From Cerioporus squamosus (lineage: Eukaryota > Basidiomycota > Agaricomycetes > Polyporales > Polyporaceae): a stretch of 64,000 bases of DNA. Shown piece after piece: positions 25,438 through 39,025 of this stretch (its first letter is position 1; each line of letters begins with the position of its first letter). The notes beneath the pieces are model-generated. The model saw nothing but the letters and a program-made list of their open reading frames with translations, was not told the DNA's origin and did no database searches. The stretch spans positions 360,222 through 424,221 of the forward strand of contig JABYQS010000016.1 in the NCBI GenBank assembly GCA_022592435.1. Reading direction: 5' to 3'. The position numbers were made by a program, and so were the translations under genes.

Positions 25438-28400
25438 CTAGTCCGTACTATCGGAGCTCCCGCTGTCCCATCCCGCCCGCAAGAGCTTAGTCGGGGCGGG
25501 TGAGATGTCGGGAGCAACGGCGACGGTCGTGTGGAGGCTGTGCATGTACGGAGGAACGTTCCTGGGGAGCAGCACGGTCTGCTTCCAGGCCATGCCGGGG
25601 GATTTCTGTGGGGACGGAGGCAGCACGGGGAGAGTGAGCGAGCCAGCGGAGGCGGGACGTGATTCGGAACTGGACGACGACGGAAGGGGGTCAGAGACCG
25701 ATACTAGCCGTTCCACGCTCTGCTCGGAATCGTCAGTGAGGTCGACAAGGGCAGAAGACGCCGAGGACGAACGCCGGCCGGGTTTGAAGACGGAGAGCAT
25801 ACTGGGTCGGAAGCTCTCCTGCACGACAGACAAGCAGAAGCAAGAAGCAAAGCGTCATCGTCAGCGATGCCTGTGCAAGCGCTGAGGGTGAAGAGCTCGA
25901 GAGCTCACCTCTTCGGAAGATGCACCGGGATCGATGCTTCCGTGGGCCGTCACATCGGCGTCCAATGGTGCCTCGTCTGCCTCTGGCTCGAACAGATCCC
26001 CGAAACTCGCGAGCGAGGTACGCGAGGGCGTCTTGGAGTGCGTATGGGCGATTTCCGTGGCGTAATCCTCAGCATCCTCCTCATCGGCGCTGGGGGGTCG
26101 TGGCGGAGCCCATCGGAGCCTGGCCATGTTGAGCGGGTTCGGTCTAAAGAGCCCGCCAAATGCGGGCCTGCCCATTAGCTTGGGGCGCACGAACGCGCGC
26201 TCGCTCGCAGAATCGTCCGACTCGGCATCCCGGTCGTCTTCTTCCGCGGGGTACTTATCATCCTCAACGACGTCTGCGGGGGGATCGACGTCGTCCTCAG
26301 GGGTAACGGGCCCATCGGTATCGTCGTCCGTGGTGGGGGACCGGCGAAGAGAGTACACGTTCGCGTTCGCGGGTCCGTCACGGGCTTCCTGCGGATCTTC
26401 CGGAGGCATAGACGAGGTATTTATCCACTTGCGGCGGGCGAATGTCAGAGGATTGGGCCGCCCAAAGAGCCCACCACTCCTTTTAGCGACGCCCAAAAAC
26501 GGGCGACGAAAGTGCAACGGCTCAGCCTCGTCTTGGGACCCGCCATCATCGTCCTGCTCCTCACAATCGCGCTCGCTGGACAACACCGACAAGTCGCCCT
26601 CCTCGCCCTCGATCTTGATCCGCGGTTCGCTCGTCTCATCCCCCATCCTACGACGCTTCCGATCCTCCTCATCCTCGTCCTCCTCGAGGGACCGCTTGTG
26701 CGACGAAGTGGAAGGACCGTCGTCACTCTCTGCCGGTGCGTCAGGGTCCCGCTTGAACCCCCCATCGCCACCCTCTTGATTCCTAGAGTGCGGCTTCTGC
26801 TGCTTCCGGCCGCGCGGCACACGGCGGCCCCCAGCGGTGAAGTGGAAGTTCTTCCGCATGTATCGGCCGTTTGTCGTGGCCTTCTTGCCAAACCTACCGT
26901 TCGACTCGCGGGGCTGAGATGCGACAGCAAGAGACTTCGGTGTGGGCAGCTTCGAACCAGGCTCGGACTTGACGACGATAGGCGTAGTGGGCGGAGGAGG
27001 TACGTCGCCGCCTCCGCTCCGGAGATGACGTTCCCTCGCAGGAGTCTGGGGCGTAGGAAGCGGGACATCGGAGTGGCTGGAAGACGCCGCGGACAGCGTT
27101 GAGGCTGTCGATACAGGTGCGTTGGACGGCCCAGCGGCAGAAGACGCTCCCCTGCCCTTGGACGGCGGCTCGCTTTCGCGCATCTTGAGGCTGGGTACGC
27201 GTGCACGGCCGCTGCGACGTTCTCGTACGCCGAGGAGCTTCCGTGCCTCGTTCGACATACCCACCTTGGCCTTCGAGAGACGACTGGCCGATGCGGACGC
27301 GGACTCGACCTTCTGCCGCTTGGGGGCAGGCGCCTCCTCGGGGTCCGCGGTACGTGCTCGTTTGTTCGCTGGGGGCTTACGGGCGGCGGACGCAGAGCGT
27401 GAACCGGAGGCAGCATGAGCCAGCTTCTGGTTAACCGCGGATAGGGTCTTGTGCGACAAATACGCGGGAGTGATGCTCCTGTTCTCGCGTGGGGTAGGGA
27501 CGAAGGCGGGTGTGCCAACCGAGGGCATGCGTTCAGGCCACCTCGCCGCATAAATAGCGTAGTGGCGCATACACCTGCATACGGACGAACAGCAATGCCA
27601 GGTTACTATTGTGGGAGTTGGCTGAGAGGACTCTGCGACGCACCTGGGACACTCCTGGTTGACCTGCTTGCGCGGCCGCCCCCGCTTTCCCGTCTTCTCC
27701 GGGAGTCCATTCCATACCACCTTATCTTCCACCGAGATCACGGGGAGCACGCTGTAGCAGGTCATGCACGTCGGCAGCAGCTTCCCATCCACACCGCGGG
27801 GGCCGTCCTGCGGCTTCTTTGCGACTGCCATCAGTGCGTCCACGGGCGCGGGAATAACAGGTCGTCGACGCAATGAGCGGCCTTCCAGCTCCGGGTCATC
27901 CTTACCCTTGCCCTTCAGGTCGACGGTGTCCGCAGTCGAGTCGTGTGCCGACGCTGGCGCCTTGCCTTTGCGGTCCGGCATAGGCGTACTGACGCGCGAC
28001 GCGGACGACGCAGCGTCCCCGCGGGCGCGCAAGCGAACGGACGAGCGCAGGCTGGGGCCGTCGGCGACAGAGCCAGTGTCCGAGGTGAGCGGAGGCGTCT
28101 CGAGCTGGCGAACCGCTGACGCGGAGCGCGAGCTCGACGTCGCGCGCTCCTTGCCCTTTCCCTTTTCGACGATGCTCGCGCTGACACTGGCGGCCTCGGA
28201 GGCTGCTCGCGCCTTTTGCGCACGGGTCGCAATAATGAATGCAGGGATGGGCGTCGCTTTCCGGGGTGTGGAGGCAACGGATGCTGGACGACTCTCAGCT
28301 GGAAGCGTCTCCGTTTCGGGCGTCAGCAGACCGGTGTTGTGTTTAGATGGCCCCGCGATGGCGGGACCTGTTGAACTTGACCGCGGTGCAGAGGTGAGTT

Positions 28401-29873
28401 CCGATGTGGCGTCGGGCTCAGCATCGACATCCGCGTCAGAGCCATCGGCCGCATCTTGTTCCTCATCGGGGAGCACCGCATACACCCCGCGTCGCGTACG
28501 GCGCTCGTTGACATTGATCTCCGCGCGGGCTGCGTCGTCTTCGTGGTCGGTGGTCCAATCGGATTCGCTGTCGGAGGAAGAACTGTCGGGAGAAGAACCA
28601 GAGTCGGAGATGTCTTCGTCGTTTTGCGGTGCGTAACCACCACGCTTGTTGACCTCGCAAGTGGCACAGAGGCAGTGGCGATTATTGCGGCCGACTGCGG
28701 AGAAGTTTTGAATGAAGATGGGAGGCGAGGTGACCGGCGGTCAGCGAGGTTAGGTGAGAACGCATGGGAAGCACTCACAGTATCCATCACCGTAATGCGC
28801 GGTAACCTCCTCGCCAACACCTATGTGCTTGATGACGCGAAACGTAATGTACCGCCCCTCGCGGAAAAGTTCTACGTTGTGGTCGCAATCGTGCTGCGTG
28901 ACGGGGATGGGACGTGTCGCGCGAAGCAGGAAGGACGCGTGAAAATGAGGTCATTAATACAAGGTGTCACTGTCAAGATGGGGGCGGGGCGGAGAAGGGA
29001 CAAGGACTCACGTTGACGAAGCGAGCAGGGCCCAGGAAGAGATGGTTCTTCTTAAGCTGCTTGGAATGGATGACGCTGAAGTCGCGACGGATGCCGACGC
29101 CCTGTGCCTGGCCGACGTCTGTACCCTTGAGCTCCTTGTCCTCTTCCTCGGTGAGATCGGCCATGGAGCCCTTGAGCTCGGAGATGACGGTGCCTGGAAC
29201 GAGTGGGCGCGTGGCGAGGATGCACAGCTCGGACTTGCCGGTGTGGTGCGAATAGCGAGAGGTGTGGGCAATCTCGATCGAGCCGGATGGGAGGTAGAGC
29301 TCAAAGTACCGGGAAGCGTGGCTGTAAGGGGGACAATGGCATCAGCGGACGCCAAAGAGGAGTCGAGGCAAGGGCTGCGTACGTGGCGAACGCGTTTATC
29401 TGCTTCTGGGTGTAGGATCGGAGGTAGTAGCGGACAGCGTTGATGCTGGGTGGGGTATATGCAGGTGAGCGGGGAGAAGAGGGCAGGATGGTTGGTGTGT
29501 GGACGCACGATAGGAGATCATCCACAGCGTGGCGGATGGCAGTCTGACTAGGACCCTTGAAGGCGACGAGCTACGGGTGGAGAGCGAGGGAGGAGAGACG
29601 CGAGGCAGATGAGACGTCATAGGGGACAGGAGGAGGACGGGGAGGACTCACACGTCGGACGATCTGCATGAGCTCTTCGGGATCAGACTTGGGGAGCCGC
29701 CTGGAGGGGTCCATCTTGTGCACGACGAGGGGGAAGCCGCCTGTGCCGAGCTTCTCGACGAGGAGGTGGCTGAGGAAGTCATCGTCGCGCGAGAGGTCGC
29801 GCATGTTCATGATCTTGGTCGGCCTCCATGCGCCCTTGAGGATGGACGAGGCGGAGCTCGCCGGGGGAGGCAT
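25438..29873 (-). CDS. SET9: Histone H4-K20 methyltransferase SET9 (Suv4-20 type)
   Basis: Eight exons (29652-29873, 29509-29570, 29383-29445, 29012-29321, 28779-28893, 27644-28694, 25909-27574, 25438-25818) give 1,289 residues. Residues 1-100 form the helical N-terminal domain of SET9 (RDLSRDDDFLSHLLVEKLG). The SET domain follows, with YLPSGSIEIAHTSRYSHHTG, LVPGTVISELKGSM, the cofactor motif RFVNHDCDHN and EEVTAHYGDGYFG, then the post-SET cysteines HCLCATCE. This is the arrangement of the SET9/KMT5 enzymes that methylate histone H4 lysine 20 for chromatin and checkpoint control in the nucleus. The remaining 1,000 residues are disordered, rich in Ser, Arg, Lys and acidic runs, and much longer than in yeast. 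A 69-base intron at 27575-27643 keeps frame, so its retention would also give an open protein. Confidence 0.92.
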
Positions 29874-30556
29874 TGTGGTCGGGAGGCTCGAACGCGCGCA
29901 CAGGGCGAGGCGGAGGAGCTGGACGGGACGGGGGACGATGGCGGCGGAGGGAAAGGAGGAGGCGGGGAGAGAGACGGAGTGGCAGAGAGACAGAGACACA
30001 CGCGACGTGTTGCGGACCGCGCCTCTCGATGTTGGGAATTCTGTAGGCGCCCACCGCTGGGCCCGGCTCGCCTTTTATTTATTCGCGACATCGCTCCCCG
30101 GCCACAGCCTGCGTTCTGCTTTCTGCGGCCACAGGCATTAATGGCATCGCGGAGCCAGGTACAGCGGGCAATGGCAGGGCCACAGCGCAACCATCGCAGA
30201 GCACGCGCAACGGCTCGGAACAATACCCTCTCCGCGGCACAAAAGCAGCCAACAAGGCCACCGTACGCCCGCCCCCGACGCTTGTGCCACTCACAAGAAG
30301 CTCACACAACACGCACACAGCAACGCAACAATACAACGGCTTCAGTCAGACGGGAGATGCATTCCTGTGGCGCATGGGGTGACATACTCATCATACAGTA
30401 TACGGAAGTGGTGGTGGTGCAGGACATGCGCATCGACGTCAACAACATAGCGGAAATTTTAAGAAGAATACACCCCGTCGCAACGCACGCCCGGCCACTC
30501 CCCGCTTCCGCGCGAGAACGCAAGCCATAGAAGACGGATTACATCACACAACATCC
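29874..30556. other. Intergenic region RPS8 3' end / SET9 promoter
   Basis: Both neighbours are on the minus strand. The region contains the SET9 promoter and the RPS8 3' untranslated part. Overlapping open frames on both strands reflect high GC content, and no gene was recognised. Confidence 0.5.
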
Positions 30557-31625
30557 TTATGCCGCGTGTGCGTGTGCGTGCTTCTGCTTGCCAGTCCTGA
30601 TCTTCCTCAGGTAGAACTGTGCACATGTGATACCGGCAGTCAGCAAATGCTCCCGCACTCCAGATAAGTCCAGCTCTCTGCACGTACCTCGAGTTCCCGG
30701 CCCTCGAGAATGTAGCCGTCTGCCCGACCAGACTGTCCGGGTCGGCTGCTGATGGCAGCGTACAACCGGCCAGCGGCGAATTGCGTCTCGATCAGAGGGT
30801 CAATCTTCGCATCTACACCGGCCATGTCTGTGAGTTATCGCGCCGTCGTGTGGAATGAATGCGGGACGCACCCTTCTTCCTCTCCTCGTACTTGCGCTGG
30901 GCGTGGTTGGACAGTTTTTTCTCCTCCTCACCCTCGGGAGCAGCATCCTTCTTCGCGCCACGCTTGGTCACAGGCTGAGCATACTATGGGAAGCGGACAA
31001 ACATGTCAACCGAAGAGAAGACAGGCATGTCATGGTGTGTACTTACGTGAGCCTCGTACCACTGGCGGAAGGGGGTCGCATCGACCTGAATGATGGCGTT
31101 CTTGACGAGGGTGTTCGTCCGGACAAGCTCGTTGTTCGAGGCGTTGTACACCTGGGGCGCGATACGTCCAGTCAGCAAGACTGGTTGCGGGGATATTCGA
31201 AGGGGCAAATTTGCTCAAAGAGGAGATATGCTGACGAAAGTAATACTCACGACACCGATGATCCTCGTCTTGCGGGTAACGTGCTCGCTGCCCCAGGCGA
31301 AGTTGCCAGAGTCGAGACGGAGAGCACGGTACTTGAGGTTACCACCGCGGACCCGAACGGTGTGAATGCGCTTGGGGCCGAGCTTGGTGTTGGCGGCCTG
31401 CCGACCGAGCTCGAACTTTCTCTTCTTGCGGTAGTGGGGACGCTGGGCACCGGTGGCCGAACGCTTGTGCCGGGACGAGCGGGAGATACCTATGAGTTAC
31501 CCAAACGACGATGCAAACGACAGGGATTTTGACGATGCGGCAAGGATGACATGGAAAACAACGGGAACGATACTGTCAGCATTGCGCAGGGGCAGAGAGA
31601 GCGGGCACGGAGAGTACTGACCCAT
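30557..31625 (-). CDS. RPS8: 40S ribosomal protein S8
   Basis: Six exons (31622-31625, 31251-31489, 31047-31151, 30872-30983, 30688-30812, 30557-30616) give 214 residues, the usual eS8 length. The first coding exon holds only ATGG; the next begins the conserved [19 protein letters not shown] start. Further eS8 segments are [51 protein letters not shown] and [20 protein letters not shown]. The protein is part of the small ribosomal subunit in the cytoplasm. A lysine-rich loop ([18 protein letters not shown]) is the variable fungal part. The C-terminus adds an alternating His-Ala tail (KHAHAHAA). The very short first coding exon is a common design in ribosomal protein genes, where introns often follow the start codon. 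Confidence 0.95.
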
Positions 31626-32527
31626 GGCGATGGTCTTGAGGCTGGAGGGATGGGTGTCCTGTCTGACCGGTAGACTGTGGATGCGCGATTACAGTTCACA
31701 AAACAAGGTTTGATGGCAGACAATCTCCGACCAATCTCCTCAGCCACCCACCAGACGCCGATTTAGCGCTTGCTGGCGTGCTTGCGACACTCGGACTCTG
31801 CGCTGGCTGTGGGCTAGCAGCAACAAGCTTTCTTGCGCTCGCTCGCCATAACAGACACATGAACTTGACATGAACCTCGTCTACCCTGGCTGCGCGTCAC
31901 CGTGCCATCTGCCCCACTCTTCCTTGCATACGACTGGACTTTCCGCGACTTCTGTGATAGCCAAGGCTGAGAACGCCGCATCGGCTGCGAGCTCAGCCCA
32001 GTCCAGGGGGCCTTCCACTGTCCGGTATATCCGTTTCCGCATGACAGTCTCGCTCTAGCACCGTAGATGGCCCTAGCAGACGATGACATGCTGTCATTCT
32101 GCGAAGGACGGGTCTGTAGGATGTCACGGTTCCATTTGTACCTGTGGTGTCCACAGGTTGTCCCCTCTTCCATGTTCTTCGTCCTATCCTGTACTTCCAC
32201 GTTCCGCCCAGCGGCGAATAGACGGTAGAGATAAGACCCTTCAGACACTTGCGGTGTGCCCTGGGCGTCGCCCTCGACGTTGTAGCATCTGAGCTGCCAG
32301 ACTGGCGAGCGCGAATGGACAAGTGGACGAAGGAGCGTGAGGCCGCGTGAGGGTTGGATCTGGACCGCGTGCCGGATGCGATCATGGCAGCATGCTCGTC
32401 CGCCGCCCGCATACATAAATACTCTCCCCGCCTCTCCCGACGGCTACCCAGTCGCCTTCCTCCTCCCGCTTTCCTCGCGACCACCACCACACACCCCTTC
32501 AACGCTGTTTCCTTGACTCTGCGCGCC
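31626..32527. promoter_or_regulatory. Divergent promoter region of RPS8 and UGP1
   Basis: The two start codons face away from each other over 902 bases. An AT-rich catacataaatac patch near 32408 and a CT-rich tract just before the UGP1 ATG are the likely core elements on that side. Open frames seen inside have no motif. Confidence 0.5.
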
Positions 32528-34564
<2,037 letters not shown>

Positions 34565-35087
34565 GGGCGGTCCACTCATCCGCAAGATACCCAGAACACA
34601 GATGGAAGGCTCTCACGATGGACACTCATTTCTAGCGCAGCTTGACGCTATACGGTCGTTTGCTTTAAAGTTGAAACTAACTAATTTGCCCCGCAACTGT
34701 ATCATTTACATAGAGACGTACACGCTTGGCTCACGAACATGAATGGTGTTTCAGATGACGGACGGTGGTCACTTGGGTGTGTGCTCGCGCGTGCTTTGCC
34801 ACGGTATGGAGTCGGAATGAACTTGGGAGTCTGTCGTTATTACGGCGGACGGTCGACTGGGAGCCAAGGTGAGTGCCTCGCCCGTTGGCAGCTTCTCCCG
34901 AGCTTGACCTCGCTCTGGACCAGGGCAGAACGGTGACCGTGTGTTGGTTCCGGGGCCGCTTGCTACGAAACGTACAAAAGCGTGTCAATAGGATTGCTTC
35001 ATCTGCTACTGCGACAACTTGCCCCGCTCACTACTGACACGCAGACGTTGCGTTTCAGAGGTTTCGAGCTATTGCTAAACTCCGATT
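34565..35087. other. Intergenic region before the epoxide hydrolase pair
   Basis: The last part, from about 34955, is repeated nearly unchanged from 36945 (shared ccgcttgctacgaaacgtac), so the duplication of the next genes includes their promoter. Confidence 0.6.
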
Positions 35088-36743
35088 ATGTCTGCTGCTG
35101 GACCAGAGAAACCCTTCAAGCTGCACGTCTCCGACGCAGACATCGAGACCCTGCACAAGAAACTCGAGCTCACACGCTTCCCGAACGAAGTCGACGACGC
35201 CGGTTGGGACTACGGCGTGCCGCTCGCGCACGTCAAGCGACTTGTGGAACGCTGGCAGGATGGCTTCGACTGGCGCAAGTCGGAAGAGGAGATCAACAAG
35301 CTGCCGCAATTCACGCGCGACATCCCCGTCGAGGGCTTTGGTACTCTCAACATCCACTACGTGCACCAAACCAGCGCGCAGGAGAATGCGATACCGCTCT
35401 TGTTTGTCATGGATGTAAGTCACCGTGTCTCGACTGTTGTTCTTGCGAGGGTAACTGACACCCGACATTGACATGAAACACAGGGCCAGGGCCCTTGCTT
35501 GAAGTGAGGAAGATCCTGCCGTTGTTGACTGCTCCGAGCACTCCCGACCAGCCTAGTTTCCACGTTGTTGCCCTGAGTTTGCCTGGGTTCGGCTTCTCGG
35601 AGAACCCGAAACAGAAGGGCTCGCATGGCGTCAGTACGCCGAAGTAAGCTCGACCTTTGCTTCGATTGACTGCTAGCAAAGTAGTGACACTGCGGTCAAC
35701 AGGTTGCGAACGAGCTGATGGTTACTCTCGGATACAACGAATACGGTGAGTGTCAAGGTGCAGACTCGCTAAACTCTGCTGTCGCTGACTACCTCGCCTC
35801 TCAAGTCGTGCAGGGAGGCGATTGGGGGCACTATGTGGGTCATCCCTGCTTGAACTTGTGTCACTCGTGTTTGACTAGAAAGTGCTTCTAGATCGCGGGA
35901 TACCTATCCACGTACTACGCTCATACACACGTGAAAGGATGGCTGTCAAGCTTCACGAAGTGCGTCTCTCATCCCTTCGGCTCTACGGTTATGCTGAGGT
36001 TCTAACACACTTTCCTTTCAGCGCGATGCCTCCGACCTTCACCAAGTTCCCATGGCTCTATCTCACTCATCTGGTTACTCCATACACAACGAAGGAACAG
36101 GAAGGCTGGGCGAAGACCCAGAAGTTCAGGTCGCAGGGAGTGGGGTATTACACCGAACAGGCGACGAAACCACAGACTTTGGGTTACTCGCTCGCAGACT
36201 CCCCGATTGGTCTTCTTGCGTGGACCTACGAGAAGCTTGTGACCTGGACCGACTCCTACCCATGGGAAGATGATGAAGGTACGCTTGGGAACCTTGTGAT
36301 GGTTCGCGGGCTGATTGTGGTCAGTTCTCGAATGGGTGTCGATCTACTGGTTTTCGCGTGCTGGTCCTGCGGCATCCCTCCGTATCTACAAGGAGATGAC
36401 GCACCACTACACAAAATTGGCGATTGCAGGTGTCGAGTGGACGTCCATTCCGCTTGGGTTCTCCAATTTTCCGGAGGAGCATGTGAGGGTTCCGGGAAAG
36501 TGAGTGGTGTTCATGCTACATGGTTCTGCTGTTCCGCTGTGCATAACAAACTGAACACCCTGCCGCTGCACTACAAGGTGGCTGCGCACTGTAGGGAATG
36601 TGGTGTTCGAGTCGGAACATGAGCACGGAGGACACTTCGCCGCTCACGAGGAGCCGGAGGAGCTTGTGAAGGATATCAGAGCGTTCTTTGGGAGGGGCGG
36701 TCCTGCGTTCGGAGTGGTCCCGGGGAAGAACGGATATGCGTAG
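35088..36743 (+). pseudogene. Epoxide hydrolase, tandem copy 1, two one-base deletions
   Basis: The gene starts [20 protein letters not shown], the N-terminal epoxide hydrolase domain, and continues as an alpha/beta hydrolase with the nucleophile in [10 protein letters not shown] and the histidine in [16 protein letters not shown]. Such microsomal-type enzymes open epoxides of lipids or xenobiotics. Compared with copy 2, one C is missing near 35408, just where the oxyanion-hole HGWPG should be formed across the intron, and one T is missing at 35621 in the KGFAW segment. After the first deletion the frame meets a stop within a few codons of the next exon. All later exons, splice sites and the stop at 36741-36743 are kept. 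Either the copy has recently died, or these are assembly errors. Confidence 0.7.
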
Positions 36744-37074
36744 ACTTCGACTACGGAATGTCCAGTGTACAATACTTAGCCCACCTGTGGTGTCTATTCG
36801 ATCCAGTGAGTAGGTCCGGGGATTCGCGGGCGTCTCAGTGACGTCGTCGTGCTTGACAGTAGCCGTCGACTGCCCGTTTCAGTTTGTCATCCAGCTGCGT
36901 CGCCTGTGGCTTCTTGGTATTGATATTGCTGACTCACCCTCGAAGCCGCTTGCTACGAAACGTACAAAGGCGTGCGGTTGACAGCTTCGTCTCCCACCAC
37001 TTGCCCCGCTCACTGCTGGCACGTAGTCGCGATCCAAGTTCCAAAGACCGAGCTGTCGCTACGCACTTCCGACC
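36744..37074. other. Spacer between the epoxide hydrolase copies
   Basis: The second half repeats the promoter of copy 1. The first half is unique and shows no gene. Confidence 0.5.
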
Positions 37075-38736
37075 ATGTCTGCCGCTGGACCAGAGAAACC
37101 TTTCAAGTTGCACGTCTCCGACGCAGACATCGAGACCCTGCACAAGAAACTAGAGCTCGCACGCTTTCCGGACGAACTCGACGACGCCGGCTGGCAATAC
37201 GGCGCGCCACTGGCGCACGTCAAGCGACTTGTGGAACACTGGCAGAATGGCTTCGACTGGCGCAAGTCAGAAGAGGAGATCAACAAGTTGCCGCAGTTCA
37301 CGCGCGACATCCCCGTCGAGGGTTTCGGTACCCTCAACATCCATTACGTGCACCAAACCAGCGCGCAGGAGAATGCGATACCGCTCTTGTTCGTCCATGG
37401 TTGTAAGTCACTATGTCTCAAGCGTCCTCAGGGCTGCGAGAGTAATTGACAGCTGACATTGACATTCAACACAGGGCCAGGGCACTTCCTCGAAGTGAGG
37501 AAGATCCTACCGTTGTTGACGGCTCCGAGCTCTCCCGATCAACCTAGCTTCCACGTCGTTGCCCTGAGTTTGCCTGGGTTCGGTTTCTCGGAGAACCCGA
37601 AGCAGAAGGGCTTCGCATGGCGTCAGTATGCCGAAGTAAGCTCGACGGTTGCTTCGATTGGCTGCTAGCCAAGTAGTGACACTGCGGTCGACAGGTCGCA
37701 AACAAGCTGATGATTAGTCTCGGATATAATGAATATGGTGAGTGGCAAGGTGTAAACTCACAGTTGGTGCTGAGTTCCCGCTGACGGCTTCTCCTTTCAA
37801 GTGGTGCAAGGAGGCGATTGGGGACACTATGTAGGTCATCCCCGCAACACCTTGTGTTGATCGTGTGTGACTTTGGCTCTAGATCGCGGGATACCTATCC
37901 ACGTACTACGCTCATACACACGTGAAAGGATGGCTGTCAAACTATACGAAGTGCGTCTCCCATCCCTTCGGCTCTACGATTATGAGCTTCTGATACTTGG
38001 TCCTATAGTGCCATGCCTCCTACCTTCACCAAGTTCCCATGGCTCTATCTCACTCACCTGATCACTCCGTACACGAGGAAGGAAAAGGATGGCTGGGCGA
38101 ACACTCAGAAGTCAGGTCGCAGGGATCTGGGTATTCTACCGAACAGGCAACGAAACCACAGACATTGGGTTACTCGCTCGCAGATTCCCCGGTCGGCCTT
38201 CTTGCGTGGATCTACGAGAAGCTTGTCATCTGGACCGACTCCTACCCGTGGGAAGACGATGAAGGTACGCACACTTGGGTAACTTGATGATGGTTCGCCT
38301 GCTAATTGTAAAATCCAGTTCTCGAATGGGTGTCGATCTACTGGTTCTCCCGTGCTGGTCCTGCGGCATCCCTCCGCATCTATAAGGAGATGACGCACCA
38401 CTACACGAAACTGGCGGTCGCAGGTGTCGAGTGGACGTCTATTCCGCTTGGATTCTCCAAATTTCCGAAGGAGCTTACGAAGGTTCCAGGCAAGTGAGTG
38501 ACATTCTCACTACATGATTTTGCGGTTCTATTGTGCATAACAAACTGAACACCTGCCGCTGCACTACGAGGTGGCTGCGCACTTTGGGCAATGTCGTGTT
38601 CGAGTCGGAGCATGAGCACGGAGGTCACTTCGCCGCTCACGAGGAACCGGAGGAGCTTGTGAAGGATATCAGAGCATTCTTTGGGAGAGGTGGGCCTGCG
38701 TTCGGAGTGGTTCCGAAGAAGAATGGATATGCATAG
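37075..38736 (+). CDS. Epoxide hydrolase, tandem copy 2, one apparent frameshift
   Basis: The exon layout is the same as in copy 1. The start [20 protein letters not shown] leads to an intact oxyanion-hole motif, with HG before and [10 protein letters not shown] after the intron. [10 protein letters not shown], the nucleophile GGDWGHY near 37810, the lid region [19 protein letters not shown] and the catalytic histidine in [10 protein letters not shown] follow. The family is an alpha/beta hydrolase with an epoxide hydrolase N-terminal domain, usually dimeric and active on aliphatic or aromatic epoxides. At 38111-38113 one T is missing against copy 1 (aagtcagg for aagttcagg), which shifts the frame before the [20 protein letters not shown] segment. 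Everything downstream is otherwise well conserved, down to the stop at 38734-38736. If the missing base is an assembly error, the gene encodes a full enzyme of about 400 residues. Confidence 0.75.
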
Positions 38737-39025
38737 GTAAGTACTTGGGTTCATGCGTCTTCTGAATCTGCATGCTGTTGTAACCACGGTGTCAGTAGTT
38801 CCCGGGAACATTGACGAGTCATCCCAAGACATCTGCACTGTTTTGTTGATCATGTCGTCAGCAACTAGTGTTATAGTCGCGTGTCGGTTCGGGGCGAGTG
38901 TATAGTATGTTCAGTCAAAATTGAAGTGGCTCACTTGCGTGGACAGCTGAGTTCCAGCATCGAGTTGGATTCATTCACGTGAGCGTATGTATGTAGAGTG
39001 AAGAACATTTAGTATACTCAATCCA

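Larger units (their letters stand above)
34955..38736 (+). repeat. Tandem duplication of about 1.99 kb (epoxide hydrolase unit)
   Basis: Unit 1 runs from about 34955 to 36743 and unit 2 from about 36945 to 38736. Starts, introns, stops and promoter are all shared at a constant offset of about 1,990 bases. Exons are more alike than introns, although the introns still align over much of their length. Confidence 0.85.

Noticed and set aside
26445..27551. Minus-strand frame of 368 codons and plus-strand frames at 27764-28636 inside SET9
   Set aside because: They overlap the well-supported SET9 exons in other frames, are Arg/Pro/Ser-rich and are open only because of GC bias.
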